Notes: generated by a model not told the origin, from the sequence alone. A DNA stretch of 64,000 nt from Parasponia andersonii (GCA_002914805.1 JXTB01000175.1:689710-753709); one strand, 5' to 3'. Shown: positions 22,501 through 35,160, numbered from the stretch's first letter. A program made the numbers and translations.

Positions 22501-25500
22501 TACTGAGCTTTAGCTCATTTTAGTCTTGTGATGCAGATGAGGAAACACATTTTGGTATTGACTAGCTAGTTGCCTAGCTTGCCTTTTGTCGCCATGATCA
22601 TACAGATGTAGACGAGCTTGACCTGTGGGCGACATTTTTGTTTTAAGATATTTTGGTTTAATGTAAATACTACTATTAATGGCAAAAATCGACTGGTGAA
22701 AACCTCTTTTGATTGTACATTTTGTAAAGGCACTTTATACAAGAAATGCCATGTAGTTGCTTTTTATTTAAAGGTTTTGGCAAAGTTTAAAAAATAAAAA
22801 TTGCCCACCTTTTTATCAAAACAAAAGATAATGTTTAAGAAAGAATAATACTTCATAGTTTGACTGTATATGACAATATGGTTAAACTAGGGGGTGTTAC
22901 ACATAAAGTATTTTATCTTTCTTATGGGTCCTCATGTATGTACTGAGTGCGCACTACTGAATGGGGAACCAGGGGAGCGACCCAGCTAAAAACATACACG
23001 GTCATAATCTTAACATACTTTTCCTCGGGAATCCTCGTTTACGGGAGGTCGGTCTTATTTTCCCTTGGATATCCTCACCTAGTGGAGATTGGTATAACAC
23101 ACTTAAATCCTTTATCTTTTTTAGTCTTTTCTTAATACAAGTAGGTAAACTTCAATGTACCCAAATTATATTCTACTATCATAACATTTCTTTTGTTAAA
23201 ATATGCTGAAGTATTTTTACATGATAACATTGTAAAGTAAGTATACATTATTTCTATAGCATAGGAAATGTATCTTTATAAGCATATATTATATATAGGC
23301 CATATAATAATATAAAGGCAAGTTGACACATGAAATAATTTCAAACATATCATACTACAAACATAAAATATTTTCAAACCATCCACGCCATAGGTGAAAT
23401 TGTACTTACCTCTTAATATAAATGTCCTAGTTCCACTCGTTAATTACGTGCGTCTAGGTCCAAGTTGTGCCCTAATGTATGCATACTCAATTTGTTAGAG
23501 TAATTTAAAGTGGCCTTATACTTTTTTTTAAAAAAAATTTAATTAAATAGTGGGCTTAAAATATTTAAGACTTAGTCTTTATCAAACATAAAACTTCATT
23601 GACTAATTTATACTTTCAACTTAGATGGATGAGATTTAATTCTCCTTAACCTTGATCATAGTGATCTTTTTAATCTATCAATAATTTGGTGGTTGATTTG
23701 ATTAATATCATCCTAAATTAGTTAAGTTTCCTTAATTATATTTATTTTCATCAAATACTTTGAATTATTCTTGATTAATTTCTTTATTCATAATTAAGGG
23801 TCATAATATGATAAATGAGTCAAACACACTAATGGCTACACAAATTTAAAATCTAAAATCATACTTGGACTAAATATTATTAGGCATTGATCTCACTTTT
23901 TAGGCCCATCACTAAACTTAGGCAAAATAAAATTAGAGGCATACACTATTTATTTCCTACAATTGATTTCATGTCATAAATTTGAGCAAATCTTTTCTCA
24001 TCTCAATTAAAGATCTAAAATAAAATTTTTTATTTATTCTTATACCAATTTTCCAACCCAAAATTTTAAGTTTTATAATTTATATTTTTACCCATAATCT
24101 TAAGATTATAACATTTATGCCCTCCAATGGTAAATATTGAGTTATAGCTTATCTTTTTGTTAAAGATTCTTCCTTTATTTACTTTTACACTTTAATATGG
24201 TCTTAAAACTACCTAAAATATCTTTTTCACATATTTGACCCATATTTTCTCAAAATTATACTTTTGACTTAAATACTCAAAGCTTTGGCATTTTAGTCCT
24301 TTCAACTTTTGAGCAAACATCTTTAATTTTTGGAAAGTATTTTTAATGGGTAAAATCTGTTTTAAAGGATCTATGTCTAAATCATTAAGCTTGGTTCATT
24401 TTCATACATACTTGATTTTAAGGTCTTACACTAAAAAATTTTCTACATTTTGTGTTTAGTCATTTTGATTTTACTATTATTATTATTATTTAGCATTTAT
24501 TATTATGAAGTATTCATATTTAGAGGCTTAAGAAATTAACAAAATAAGTCTAAACATAATATAAATTATATAACATCTAACGTAGATCTAATATATTATT
24601 GCCCATTTATTATTTTATATAATCTATTCAAATACATAACAAGCAAGATGAGAGAATATTTACCTTCCAAGCTTGAATCTTCTTTCTTACATCTCCACCA
24701 CAAAACTATATGCTCTCTTATCTTGATTATAATTGTTTATTTCTAGAGACGATTGTTAAAATATTATACTCTTACAGATTTGGAAGAAAGTGAGATAGAA
24801 AGAATTTTTTTTTTTTTTGAGAAAGGATAATTGGAAAAATATAGATAGTTTTGGCTAAGAAATTGGAAGGTTAAGTATGGATTTGCATTGCCGAATGAAG
24901 GATCTATTTATAGGCCATCTATAGGAGGTATCAAATAATACACACTTTCACATTCCATCAAATAATCCAAGCACCATTATTACTAATTTGTTAATATATC
25001 TTCTTTTCCTACTCTACTACCTTATCTTTTATGTTATTTTTCACTCTTATACTGCTTTTGTCTCTAATCTTTCTTCTTTTTTAATTATTTAGAATCTAAT
25101 ACCACTAGCTCCCAAAGAAAGTCTCCACTATTTTCATACCTTTTGAATTATTTTAGAGACAAAAGCTATCAATTAGTTTTGTCTATATTTTCCTTTTTAA
25201 GAATTACCCACTAATTTTATCCCTTTTTTTTTCATTTCACTAATTTAAAGTTCTTACCTTTCTAATGTAAAACTTTATTACTCTTCATCTTTTTCTACAA
25301 CTTATTTTCCACCCTTAGATTGATTTATCTACTTAATTCTTTATATACTTAAATCTTAGCCATTCAAATTATGGCATGGTACTATTTTGGTGCAACCACT
25401 AACTTTAGGTTATAAAATGTAATAATTTTTTAATGTAACATAAACATGTCATATTTTTAATTAGGTTATTTTGATAGACATAATATAATCATTGTAGAAT

Positions 25501-25710
25501 CAATTTATTATTAAGAAAAACTAACTTAGAATTTCTAAGTTAAAATAAGGAATAACTATGTTTTTCTCATGTAATAAAATTTAACATTAAAATAATACTG
25601 CACGTATAATTTCAAGGATTTGCGAATGTAAACTTATTAAAATTCGATACTAAGTCTATTAATAATAATTCTACTAACATTGCAAGTCTAGAGATTCCTA
25701 TGGGATTATA
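19545..25710 (-). repeat. 3' LTR of Tekay-like element (interrupted)
   Basis: Matches 31614-35160 in two blocks, 19545-20126 and 22902-25710. Its outer end has decayed (TTAATAAC where the other copy has TGTAATGAC) and its inner end reads TATAATCCC on minus. A 2.8-kb block is inserted between the two parts, and about 240 bp present in the other LTR (about 32215-32455) is missing here. Confidence 0.88.
20127..22901 (+). mobile_element. Solo-LTR-like insertion nested in Tekay 3' LTR
   Basis: The 2.8-kb block is absent from the partner LTR. It starts TGTACGATC and ends GGGGGTGTTACA, so it has TG...CA ends with a TGTA-C / GTTACA inverted match and a 3' end typical of Tekay-like LTRs. It holds no coding region. 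The flanks (TTCAT and CATAA) do not match, so either the target duplication has been lost or the insertion came with a deletion. Confidence 0.6.
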
Positions 25711-25721
25711 ATCTCCCCTAC
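25711..25721 (-). promoter_or_regulatory. Polypurine tract (plus-strand primer)
   Basis: On minus the sequence reads GTAGGGGAGAT directly before the 3' LTR start, the expected position and composition of the primer for second-strand DNA synthesis. Confidence 0.7.
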
Positions 25722-25789
25722 TTATAAAATTTTCGTCCTCGAAAATTAGAATAATTCTGGGTACTTTTTCTTCATCTCTTCTTCTCATT

Positions 25790-26912
25790 CCCAAGTAGCC
25801 TCTTCAATCTTGTGGTTTCACTACAATATCTTAACTAAAGCTATGGTCTTGTTTCTAAGAGTCTATTCTTCAAGAGCCAAAATCTTTACTGATTTCTCCT
25901 CGTATGTCAAGTCCTTGTGAACTTCAACGGGTCTATGCTTCAAAACATGTGACGGATCTGAAATGTATTTCTTCAGCATGGATACATAGAACACGTTATG
26001 CACTGATGCTAGTTCAGGCGGTAAAGCCAACTTATAGGCTACTTTGCCAATACATTCTAAAATTTCAAATGGTTTGATGTGTCTTGGACTCAATTTTCCT
26101 CTTTTTCCAAGCCGCATTACTTCCTTTATTGGTGCTATTTTGAGAAAAACTGTGTCTCCCACTTTGAATTCTAATGGAGTTCTCTACTTGTCTGCATAGG
26201 TTTTTTGTCTACTCTGAGCAGTTTCCATCACTTTCTTGATTTTTTGTATAGCTTTAGTGGTTTCCTTGATGAAATCAATGGTTTCTAAATGTTTCTCCCC
26301 AGGTTCAAACCAATGGATTGGGGATCTACATCTTCTTCCATAAAGTATTTCACAAGGTGCTGCCTTGATAGAGGTCTGGTAACTATTATTGTAAGAGAAC
26401 TCTATCAATGGAAGCTTTTTATTCCATGCTTCTATAAAGTCCATGACACATGCCCAAAGCATATCCTCCAAAGATTGGATGGTTTGTTCTAACTATCCAT
26501 CAGTTTGAGGATGGAAAGCCATGCTAAAATTTAGCTTTGTACCTAAGACTTATTGAACTTTTCTCCAAAAAGTTGAGGTAAATCGACTGTCGTGATCAAA
26601 AATGATATTTTGTGGTATTCCATATAGCTTGACTATCTAAGCCATATATAATTCAACTAACTTTTCCAATGAGTAAGTGATTTTCATTGGTAAAAAGTGT
26701 GCTGATTTAGTTAGTCGATCCACAATCACCTATATTGCATCGTATCCTTCTGACGTTCTTGGTAATCTAACCACAAAATCTATAGCAATTTTCTCCCATT
26801 TCCACTCTAAAATTTCAATTGGTTGTAATTCTCCAGCAGGCCGTTTATGCTCAGTTTTGACTTTTTGACATGTCAAGCACCTTTGTACATACTTGGCAAC
26901 ATTTATTTTCAT
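25790..26912 (-). pseudogene. Tekay-like integrase with C-terminal tail
   Basis: The segment 26912-26730 has the zinc-finger end (CLTCQKVKTEHKRPAGELQP) and the first catalytic block (WEKIAIDFVVRLPRT). The segment 26471-26184 contains LPLIEFSYNNSYQTSI, APCEILYGRRCRSP and a basic linker. After one stop, 26162-25863 gives VGDTVFLK, KLSPRHIKPFEIL, YKLALPPEL, VHNVFYVSMLKKY and DPSHVLKHRPVEV. The chromodomain-like tail (RNKTIALVKIL, then IEEATWE) runs to about 25790 with stops. Integrase would insert the cDNA, and the tail is thought to steer chromoviruses to heterochromatin. The middle part with the second and third catalytic residues (26480-26720) is interrupted. Confidence 0.88.
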
Positions 26913-27470
26913 TCCATTCTACCAAAAGTATTCCTTTATATCCTTATACATCTTTGTCACATCAGGATGGACAAAATAAAGGGTCTCGTGTGCCTCAGAA
27001 AGGATCTGATTCTTTATTTTGGCATTATTGGGTATGCATAATCCACCATTTAATTTGACAATTCCGTCAAAAGAGGGACTGAACTCGATCAGTTTTCCTT
27101 CTACAATGTTTTCCTTAATTCGTGCTAAGACAGGATCGAGCTCCTAGGTTTCCTTCATATTCTCAAAAATGTTTGGTTTAAGAGTTAATATAGACAACTT
27201 ACCTATTATTAACACTAAACCGACGTTGTTTATATCCTCTTGTAAGGGCTAAGGTTAGGGTTTTATTGACATCAGAGTTAAAGTCATTTTTCTGCTTAGC
27301 ACATCTACAACCCTATTTGCCTTACCTGGGTGGTACAAGATTTCATAATCATAATACCTCACTAACTCAAACCATCTACGTTGCCTCATGTCCAATTCTT
27401 TCTAAGTGAATATGTACTTCAAGCTTTCATGATCGGTGTAGATTCGACATTGAGCCCCGTATAAGTAGTG

Positions 27471-28560
27471 TCACCAAAGTTTAAGAGTGAATACTACAAC
27501 AACAAGTTCTAGATCATGAGTTAGGTAGTTTTTCTTGTGCTCCTTTAAATATTGAGAACCATATGCCATGACCTTTTTATTTTCCATTAGTACTACTCCT
27601 AGTCCTAACTTTGATATATCACTATAAATGTCAAACTGTACTTCGTTTGATGGGATAGTAAGTATAGGTGAACTGGTAAGCCCATTCTTCAACTTATAGA
27701 AGCTTTCTTCACACTTCTCCTTCCATTTGTATTTCTTCCCTTTTTTTGTAAAGGTCGTGAGGGGTATGGTGAGCTTTGAAAATCCTTCTACAAATCTTCG
27801 GTAATAGCCAGCTAATCCTAAAAAGCTCCTAACTTCAGTCATGATTTTGGGTACTAGCCAATTGTTTACTGCCTCTATCTTGGAAGGATCTATGGCAACT
27901 CCTTCCTTTGCAACCACATATCCTAAGAAATGGAGTTGGTCTAGCCAGAATTCACACTTAGAGAATTTGGCATAAAGGTTGTTTTCCTTCAATTCTGCAA
28001 GGCGAGTTTGAGGTGTTGTTCATGTTCCTCTTGAGACCTTGATTAAATCAAGATATTATCGATAAAGGCTATGACAAATTTGTCTAAGTGTTCCTTAAAC
28101 ACTCTATTCATCAGATCCATAAATGTCGTAGAAGCATTGGTAAGCCCAAAAGGCATCACTAAAAACACATAATACCCATATCGTATTCGAAAGGTAGACT
28201 TCGGAATATCACTCTATTTAAGTCTCACTTGATGATAGCCCAATCGCAAATCAATCTTTGAGAAACCTATAGCTCTCTTTTGTTGATCAAATAAGTCATC
28301 AATTCTTAGCAAAGGATATTTATTCTTTATGGTTACCTTATTTAATTCTCTATAGTCGATGCACATTCTAAATGTTCCATCCTTCTTCTTCACGAATTGC
28401 ACAGGTACACCCCATGGTGAGTGACTTGGTCAGATGAAACCCCTGACTAACAACTCTTGTAGTTGGGTTTGTAGCTTTTTAAGCTAAGCAGGTGCCATTC
28501 TGTAAGGTGCTTTGGAAATAGGGGCAGCATCGGGCAGTAATTCGAACACAAAAGAAATTT
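27471..28560 (-). pseudogene. Tekay-like reverse transcriptase-RNase H
   Basis: RT starts with PYRMAPAE-type sequence near 28490 and reads [19 protein letters not shown], then [26 protein letters not shown] and [17 protein letters not shown]. The catalytic box reads FIDNILI (28055-28057 is AAT) where the family has FIDDILIYS, so the second catalytic Asp is lost. The next codon block has a stop. The connection and RNase H at 27992-27471 are open ([47 protein letters not shown]). The RNase H first Asp (YSD) is kept. Confidence 0.92.
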
Positions 28561-28800
28561 CTCGCTGTGACGGTAGTCTTGGTAGATCATCGAGAAACAT
28601 ATCATTTAACTCTTTGATGATAATTACATCTTCTGGCCTCTTCTTTTCTTCTTTATTCTTATCTAGAATATTAGCTAGATATCCCAGACACCCGTTACTC
28701 AACATTCTCCTTGCTTGTATTGCTAAGATCAGCACTCAAGGTTGCTTCTTAGTACCTCCATTATAAGTGATCTTTTCTTCTCTTAGAGGTTTAAATATAA
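28484..28800 (-). pseudogene. Protease-RT linker of Tekay-like pol
   Basis: Minus-strand reading has ARRMLSNGCLGYLA, then IIKELNDMFLDDLPRLPSQR and REISFVFELLPDAAPISKAPYR, the conserved stretch just upstream of RT (DVFPDDLPGLPP-REI-F-I-L-PG--PIS-APYRMAP). It joins the protease part to RT and is mostly open. Confidence 0.85.
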
Positions 28801-28942
28801 TCCTCCGACTTCAACATTTAATGTTAGCATTATACCTTCCTAAGAAGTCCATTCCTAAAATGACATCATAATCAATCATTCCTAGGATGACTAGGTTAGC
28901 ATACAATTCCCTAGCAGCTATTATTATTGGAACATGTCTTAT

Positions 28943-29197
28943 CTAATAATTCGTTATCAAAGTTTCACCTGAAGGTAGAGCTACATTTAAAGTTCTAGTC
29001 ATTCTATCACAAATATGAGCTATTTTTTTGGCAAACACATGTGACACAAAATAATGCATAGCACCAAAATTAAACAAGACATATGTATTTTGAGGAGCAA
29101 TAGACAGCTTACCTATGACCACATTAGAGGTTCTCTCATCTGCATCCTCCCTCGTAAAGGTGTAAACTTGGGCAGTGGTTTCTGAAGGTGCTTCCAA
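28943..29197 (-). pseudogene. Tekay-like retropepsin remnant
   Basis: The active-site region reads YVLFNFGAMHYFVSHVFA where relatives have VLFDSGASHSFVS-FA. The catalytic Asp codon at 29069-29071 is AAT (Asn), and the Ser is also changed. This aspartic protease would process the polyprotein and is inactive here. Confidence 0.88.
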
Positions 29198-29249
29198 TCT
29201 TCCTTGACTAATCTAGGGTCCTTCATATTTGATCTGTATATTGTGAATT

Positions 29250-30476
29250 TGAGGTCTTTGTGGCTTAGACGTGGTTGGTAGGTTAGCCTAATTCTATTTA
29301 TTGTAGTAGTTCTTGGCATAATGACCCTCTTTGCCATAGAGGTAGTAGGTGTTTAAGCCAAAGCGACATTCCCCAGTGTGTTTCTTCCCACAATTAGGAC
29401 ATGGTGAAAATTCTACCTTGGCCTTCTTTTGCTGTTAAGGCTCTCCTTTTTGGTTTTTTTGATCACCAAAGTTATTCATTCTCTTCTTTCCACTATAATT
29501 ATTGCAGTTATTATTGTTGTTGTTTTAGTTCTTGTTATGGCTAGATTGAGTCTCAAATCCTCTTTGGTTGTTTTCTTAATTTGGTTTAGCTTACCTGTAT
29601 TGATTTTTCTTTGATTCAAAATATTTTTGTCGTTCTTCCTTAGTTTGGGTGAAACGATATTCTGCTCTGAGTGCCCTTCCTACACATTCTGTAATTATAG
29701 TTGGTGGGTTGTCACCACTATCAATGACAACTACTAATTCAGAGCAAAATATTTCGACATCCTCCTTACTCATTGCTCATCCTCCTTACTCATTGCTCTT
29801 CAGTGGGTACCAAATAGGGACACAGTCTTGCAAGCTGGTCAAACTTTCGTACAGCCTTGGTGACTTTCATATTCCCTTGTTTGATGTTAATGAATTCATT
29901 TTGCTTAGCCCACGTTGCCATATGATTATAGTATTTCTAGTTGAATTCATAGATGAAGTCATTCCACGATATTTCTCTGAAATTTCTTCTCATTTTGACT
30001 ATCTCCCACCAATATCGTGCATCTTTTTTTATGACATAAGATACACATAACACCTTATCATGGTCATTAAGGTTCATAAAATCTAGGATGATTTAGATTG
30101 ATGACAACCATTCTTCGGCCACCAAAGGATCTGTGAAATCCTTTAAGCTTAGCACGATGCATCTTTTTGAAGCTCTCATAAAGTGGTTCTTAGCACTCCA
30201 CACATCGATCAGGTATTATAGGTTCCAGTTGTAGTACTGGTTCCTTCTCTTGAGGCAGAGGTTCCTCATTATCCACTGGAGGCTCAACATTCTCTTAGTG
30301 TTGTTGCCTTAGTTGCTTACGAAGGTTCCTCATCTCATCTCCTCTTCTTGAGCTTGGAGTCGTTGTTGCAAGTTAGCTATAATATTACTTAGGTCCGGTG
30401 TTTCAAGTGAATTTATTAGACTGACTCGAGGTCTTCCCCTCCCTTTTGCCATTTTTTTTGTTTTTAGTTGACTCAT
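29250..30476 (-). pseudogene. Tekay-like gag (capsid and zinc-knuckle) remnant
   Basis: Minus-strand sequence starts MSQLKTKKMAKGRGRPRVS at 30476, with a coiled, acidic N-terminal part. The Retrotrans_gag core follows (DPLVAEEWLSSI, VIKKDARYWWE, WNDFIYEFN, FINIKQGNMKVTKAV, FDQLARLCPYLVP). The tail holds CPNCGKKHTGEC and a zinc knuckle at 29306-29347 whose three cysteines all read as tyrosine. A frame change near 30125-30150, a 20-bp duplication at 29758-29797 and multiple stops break it. It directly follows an additional gag-like ORF (30628-31488). Confidence 0.88.
29758..29797. repeat. 20-bp perfect tandem duplication in gag
   Basis: CATCCTCCTTACTCATTGCT occurs twice head to tail. The 20-bp length shifts the frame of gag. 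Confidence 0.95.
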
Positions 30477-30627
30477 ATTAGTTTAGGGTATTATTAGTTA
30501 TCTCAATTTTGATTATGAGGAAAAAGGATAAATTAAGTATTAAGATATACATTGTTTCATAATTATATTATTTCATTAATTAAAGTACAAGATAAGAACA
30601 TATAAACATTTCTAGTCTACTCTATAC

Positions 30628-31488
30628 TTAATCTCTCATATTAGTATTTGAAGGTTCACTAGGGTTTTCTTCCAGATCCTCTTCTGGGTCCTCTTTAGAG
30701 TCTTCCTCGTTATCATTAGTGTGTCCCTGTCCAGTAGGCATGGTTCTCTACGCATCTATTCGCAGACGTACTCTTCTTTGCTCTTCTTCGGAGTCTCCTT
30801 GTTGGAAAGGTGTTCTTGTGGTATTCCCACGAGATGATCCTTCAGCCATACTCTGTTTCATTTCCCTTTGATATTCCTCTTCTATATGAATTGCTTCTAA
30901 ACTAATGCATTCAGGATTCATATCAATAAGTGGATTCCTCATGCGTCTTTAGATATGACTAGATTATATTCCAATAGGTCATAAGTAGGATACTATTAGG
31001 CCATCTTGGAGGGAATAGGTAACTACTTCCTCAAAAACATGGTTGTTATATTCTTCCATAGATTTACCTGGCTGGAATTCCCATCTGTTTCTCATAAAGT
31101 CAAAAGCTCATTCTTGTAATTGGGTCTCTACTGTCGAGATCTCTATTAGATTGTTATAGTATTTTATTTGTGAAAAACATGCTATGATTAATCTGAAGAA
31201 TGTTTCCCAACTCATATTATCTGCTATGTGTCCTGATGCTCACCACCATGCTTAAACATTATTTCGTAGTTGCATGACTGCAAGAGTGGTCCATTCATAC
31301 TCTTGGATATGACACGCTCGTAAAAGTTGTTCCATTTTGTGAAGCCAATTCCTTAATGCTTTAGGTGTAGATTCTCTCAAGTAGTATGGTGGTCATCTAG
31401 CTCTGAAGGCAGCCACTGCTGCAGCTCCAAAAAGTTAAGATTAGGCAATCTCTCGGTCCATCAGAATGTCGATTATCGGGGCATCCAT
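30628..31488 (-). pseudogene. Additional gag-like ORF upstream of gag in Tekay-like element
   Basis: A single minus-strand frame runs from ATG (31486-31488, MDAPIIDILMDREIA) to TAA at 30628, 287 codons including stops. It contains a capsid-like core (PKALRNWLHKMEQLLRACHI, VMQLRNNV-stop-AWW, ADNMSWETFFRLIIA, then FDFMRNRWEFQPGKSMEEY), matching the Retrotrans_gag layout (EEWL--ME--F, LA--ML---A--WW, TW--F---F, F--L-QG--SV-EY). The tail is acidic. About eight or nine in-frame stops are mostly TGA or TAA at sites explained by CGA or CAA. It lies between the primer-binding site and the true gag, where most elements have only a leader. Confidence 0.7.
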
Positions 31489-31596
31489 TACTACTACATA
31501 ATACATTCTTAAGGTGAATAATATACTAAGCAAAAATTCTACTTACTTGAGTTGTCTGAAACATTGCAGAGGGATACGAGGTAGAATAGTAGGATA

Positions 31597-31611
31597 CCTG
31601 CTCTGATACCA
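31597..31611 (-). promoter_or_regulatory. tRNA-iMet primer-binding site
   Basis: On minus, two bases after the 5' LTR end, the sequence is TGGTATCAGAGCAGG. TGGTATCAGAGC is the complement of the 3' end of initiator methionine tRNA. It is intact. Confidence 0.95.
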
Positions 31612-31613
31612 AC

Positions 31614-34600
31614 TGTAATGACCCGATTTTTTGGACTGTTAACTACTTACCTTCTTAGCTTACTTATTTGAAAAGAGAAATTTAGACGCTGAAAATTCAT
31701 GTCAATTTTTTTTATACTTTTATTTCTTTTTAAGAGATTTATATTCATAACTAACCATTTACTTAAATTTTGAAAACAAGTAAAATGCTTCTCAATGGCT
31801 AAGTATCTTTTATTCGAATTTGATTATAAACGTTTTATTAAGGTGATTTAAATAATATGTAACCATAAATGGCTCCCAGGTAAGGACGAGGGTCACATAC
31901 GGACCACTTAAGTCCTAAGCTCTCATTAGATAATTAAGGTCTTTTTGACAGAACTCCTTGTGTTTTGCATTTATTTAAATCAAAACATTTTCTCTTTTAG
32001 ATCTTTTGATAAACATTTGTTTAAATTCTATTCAATTGAAATATATTTTCAAGTTTAATTTAATAAAACCATGCATTGTGAAATAAAATGCCAAGTTATA
32101 AGTATATTTTCAAATGACATCAAGCTTACATAATTAAAATCATTTGTCTCATAATAAGAATATATGCAGAAGTAATTTTAATGGCAGTATTCCATTACTC
32201 GTACCTCGCATTCATCCCGCCTCGATTCTAGCTAATCTTTCAATCAAATTAGAGATTTTTTTCCTTTGGTACCTATAGCTTGGATATTCATAAAATGTGA
32301 GCTTTCACTCAACAAGTACAATGTAATTCTTATAAAAGATATTACTTATAAACAAATAGTCTTTTATGAAAGTCTGGTTATGTTATCTTATGAAATCATT
32401 ACTTTATGTTTTATTATAAGATATTGTATCATGATTTTATCTCATTCTGAAACATAAAGTCTTTAATCTTTCTTATGGGACCTCGTGTGTGTACTGAGCA
32501 TGCACTACTGAATGGGGAACTAGAGGAGCGACCCAACTGAAAACACCCACGGTCATAATCTTAACATATTTTTCTTCGGGAATCCTCGCTTACGGGAGGT
32601 CGATCTTATTTTCCCTCAGATATCCTCACCTAGTGGAAGTTGGTATGACACCTTTAAATTCCTTATCTTACTTACTATTTTCTTAATATAAGTGAGTACG
32701 CTTCAATGAACCCAAACTTATATTCCACTATCATAGCATTTCCTTTGTTAAAGTATGTTGAAGTATTTTTACATGATAACATTGTAAAGTAAGTATACAT
32801 CATTTTTATAGCATAGGAAATATATCTTTATAAGCGTACATTATACATAGACCATACAATAATAATATAAAGGCAAGTTAATACATAAAATAATTTTAAA
32901 CATATCATATTGTAAACATGAAACATTTTCAAACCATCTATGCTATAGGTGAAATTGTACTTATCTCGTAATATAATTGTCCTAGTTCTACTCGTTAATT
33001 ACGTATGTCTAGGTCCAAGTTTTGCCCTAACATATACATACCCTATTTTTTAGAGTAATTTAAAGTGGTCTTATACTTTCTTTTAAAAAATTTCTAATTA
33101 CTTAGGAGGGCTTAAAACATTTAAGACTCAATCTTGATCAAACATAAAACTTCACATTTGAGAAAAAATGTCTTGTTATATTCATTGACTAATTTATACT
33201 TTTAACTTAGATAAATAAGATTTAATTCTCCTTAATCTTGATCATAGTGATCTTTTTAATCTATCACTAATTTGGTTATTGATTTGATTAATATCATCCT
33301 AAATCAGTTAAGTTTCCTTAATTATATTTATTTTCATCAAATACTTTGAATTATTCTTGTTTAATTTCTTTATTCGTAATTAAAGGTCATACATACTAAT
33401 GGCTACACAGATTTAAAATCTAAAATCATACTTGGACTAAATATTATTAAGTATTGATCATGCTTTTTAGGCCCATCACTAAACTTAGGCAAAATACAAT
33501 TAGAGACATACATTATTTATTTCCTAAAATTGATTTCATGTCCTAAATTTAAGTAAATCTTTTCTTATTCCAATTAGAGATCTAAAATAAAGTTTTCTAT
33601 TTATTCTTATACCAAATTTCTAACCCAAAATTTCAAGTTTTATAATTTATATTTTTGCCCATAATCTCAAGACTTCTAACATTTTTGCCCTCCAATGATA
33701 AATATTGATTATAGCTTATCTTTTTGTTGAAGATTCTTCTTTTATTTACTTTTATACTTTAATATGGTCTTAAAACTACCTAAAATTTCTTTCTCACATA
33801 TTTATCCCATATTTTGTCAAAATTATACATTTGACCCAAATACTCAAAGTTTTGAGATTTTAGTCCTTTCAACTTTTGAGCAAACATCTTTAATTTTTGG
33901 AAAGTATTTTTAATGGATAAAAATCTGTTCTTAAGGATCTAAGTCTAAATTATTAGGCTTAGTTCATTTTTATGCATAGTTTATTTTAGGGTCTTATATT
34001 TAAAAATCTTCCACTTTTTGTGTTTAGTCATTTTGATTTTACTATTATTATTATTATTTAGTCTTTATTATTATGAAGTATTCATATTTAGAGGCTTAAA
34101 AAATCAACAAAATAAGTCTAAACATAATATAAATTATTTAACATCTAAAGTAGATCAAATATATTATTACCTATTTATTCTTTTATAGAATCTTTTTAAA
34201 CACATAACAAACAAGGTGTGAGGGAATATTTACCTTCCAAGCTTGAATCTTCTTTCTTATGTATCCGCCATAAAACTAGGTGCTCTTTTATCTTGATTAT
34301 AATTCTTAATTTCTAAAGACGATGGGTAAAATATTATAACTCTTGTGGATTTGAAAGAAAGTAAGGTAGAAAGAGTTTTTTTTTTTTAGAAAGGATAATT
34401 GGAAAAATACAGATAGTTTTGGCTAAGTAATTGGAAGGTTAAGTATGGATTTGAATTGTCAAATGAAGGATTTATTTATAGGCTATCCATAGGAGGTATC
34501 CAATAATACACACTTTCACATTCATCAAATAATCTAAATGCCATTATTACCAATTTGTCAATATATCTTCTTTTCCTACTTCATTACCTCATCTTTTACT

Positions 34601-35160
34601 TTATTTTTCACTCATCCACTACTTTTGTCTCTATATTTTCCTTTTTTAGAATTACCCACTAACTTTATCCTTTTCCTTTTCTATTCTACTAATTTAAAAT
34701 TATTACCTTCCTAAGGTAAAACTTTGCTACTCTTTATCTTTTTCTACAACTTATTTTCCACTCTTAGATTGATTTGTCTTCTTAATTCTTTGTATACTTA
34801 AATCCTAGCCATTCAAATTATGGCATGGTACTATTTTGTTGTAACTATTAACTTTAGGTTATAAAATGCAACAATTTTTTTAATGTGACATAAACATGTC
34901 ACATTCTTCATTAGGTTATATTGATGTACATAATACAATCATTGTAGAATCAATTTATTATTAAGGAAAACTAACTTAGAATTTCTAAGTTAAAACAAGG
35001 AAAAACTATAGTTTTTTCACGTAATAAAATTTAACATTACAATAATATTACATGCATAATTTCAAGTATTTACGAACATAAACTTATTAAAATTCGACAC
35101 TAAGTTTATTAATAATAATTCTATTAGCATTGCAAGTCTAGGAATTCCTAACGATTAACA
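31614..35160 (-). repeat. 5' LTR of Tekay-like element
   Basis: Read on minus it starts TGTTAATCGTTAGGAATTCC and ends GGGTCATTACA, so it has TG...CA ends. It matches the other LTR over its length except for that copy's insertion and deletion. It would carry the promoter and polyadenylation site. Confidence 0.9.

Larger units (their letters stand above)
19545..35160 (-). mobile_element. Tekay/Del-like Ty3/gypsy retrotransposon
   Basis: Two long related LTRs (3' copy 19545-25710 with an insert; 5' copy 31614-35160, 3.5 kb) flank a 5.9-kb minus-strand interior. The primer-binding site is complementary to initiator methionine tRNA (31597-31611), and a purine-rich tract (25711-25721 on minus) precedes the 3' LTR. 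Pol order is protease, RT, RNase H, integrase, i.e. Ty3/gypsy. The pol tail (DPSHVLKHRPVEV, DLTYEEKSVKIL) and long LTRs fit the Tekay/Del chromovirus clade. The LTRs look roughly 90% identical by eye in sampled stretches, so the insertion is not recent. No clear 5-bp target duplication was found. Confidence 0.9.

Noticed and set aside
31597-31611. tRNA gene
   Set aside because: Only the 3'-end complement of initiator tRNA is present, so it is a retrotransposon primer-binding site and not a tRNA gene.
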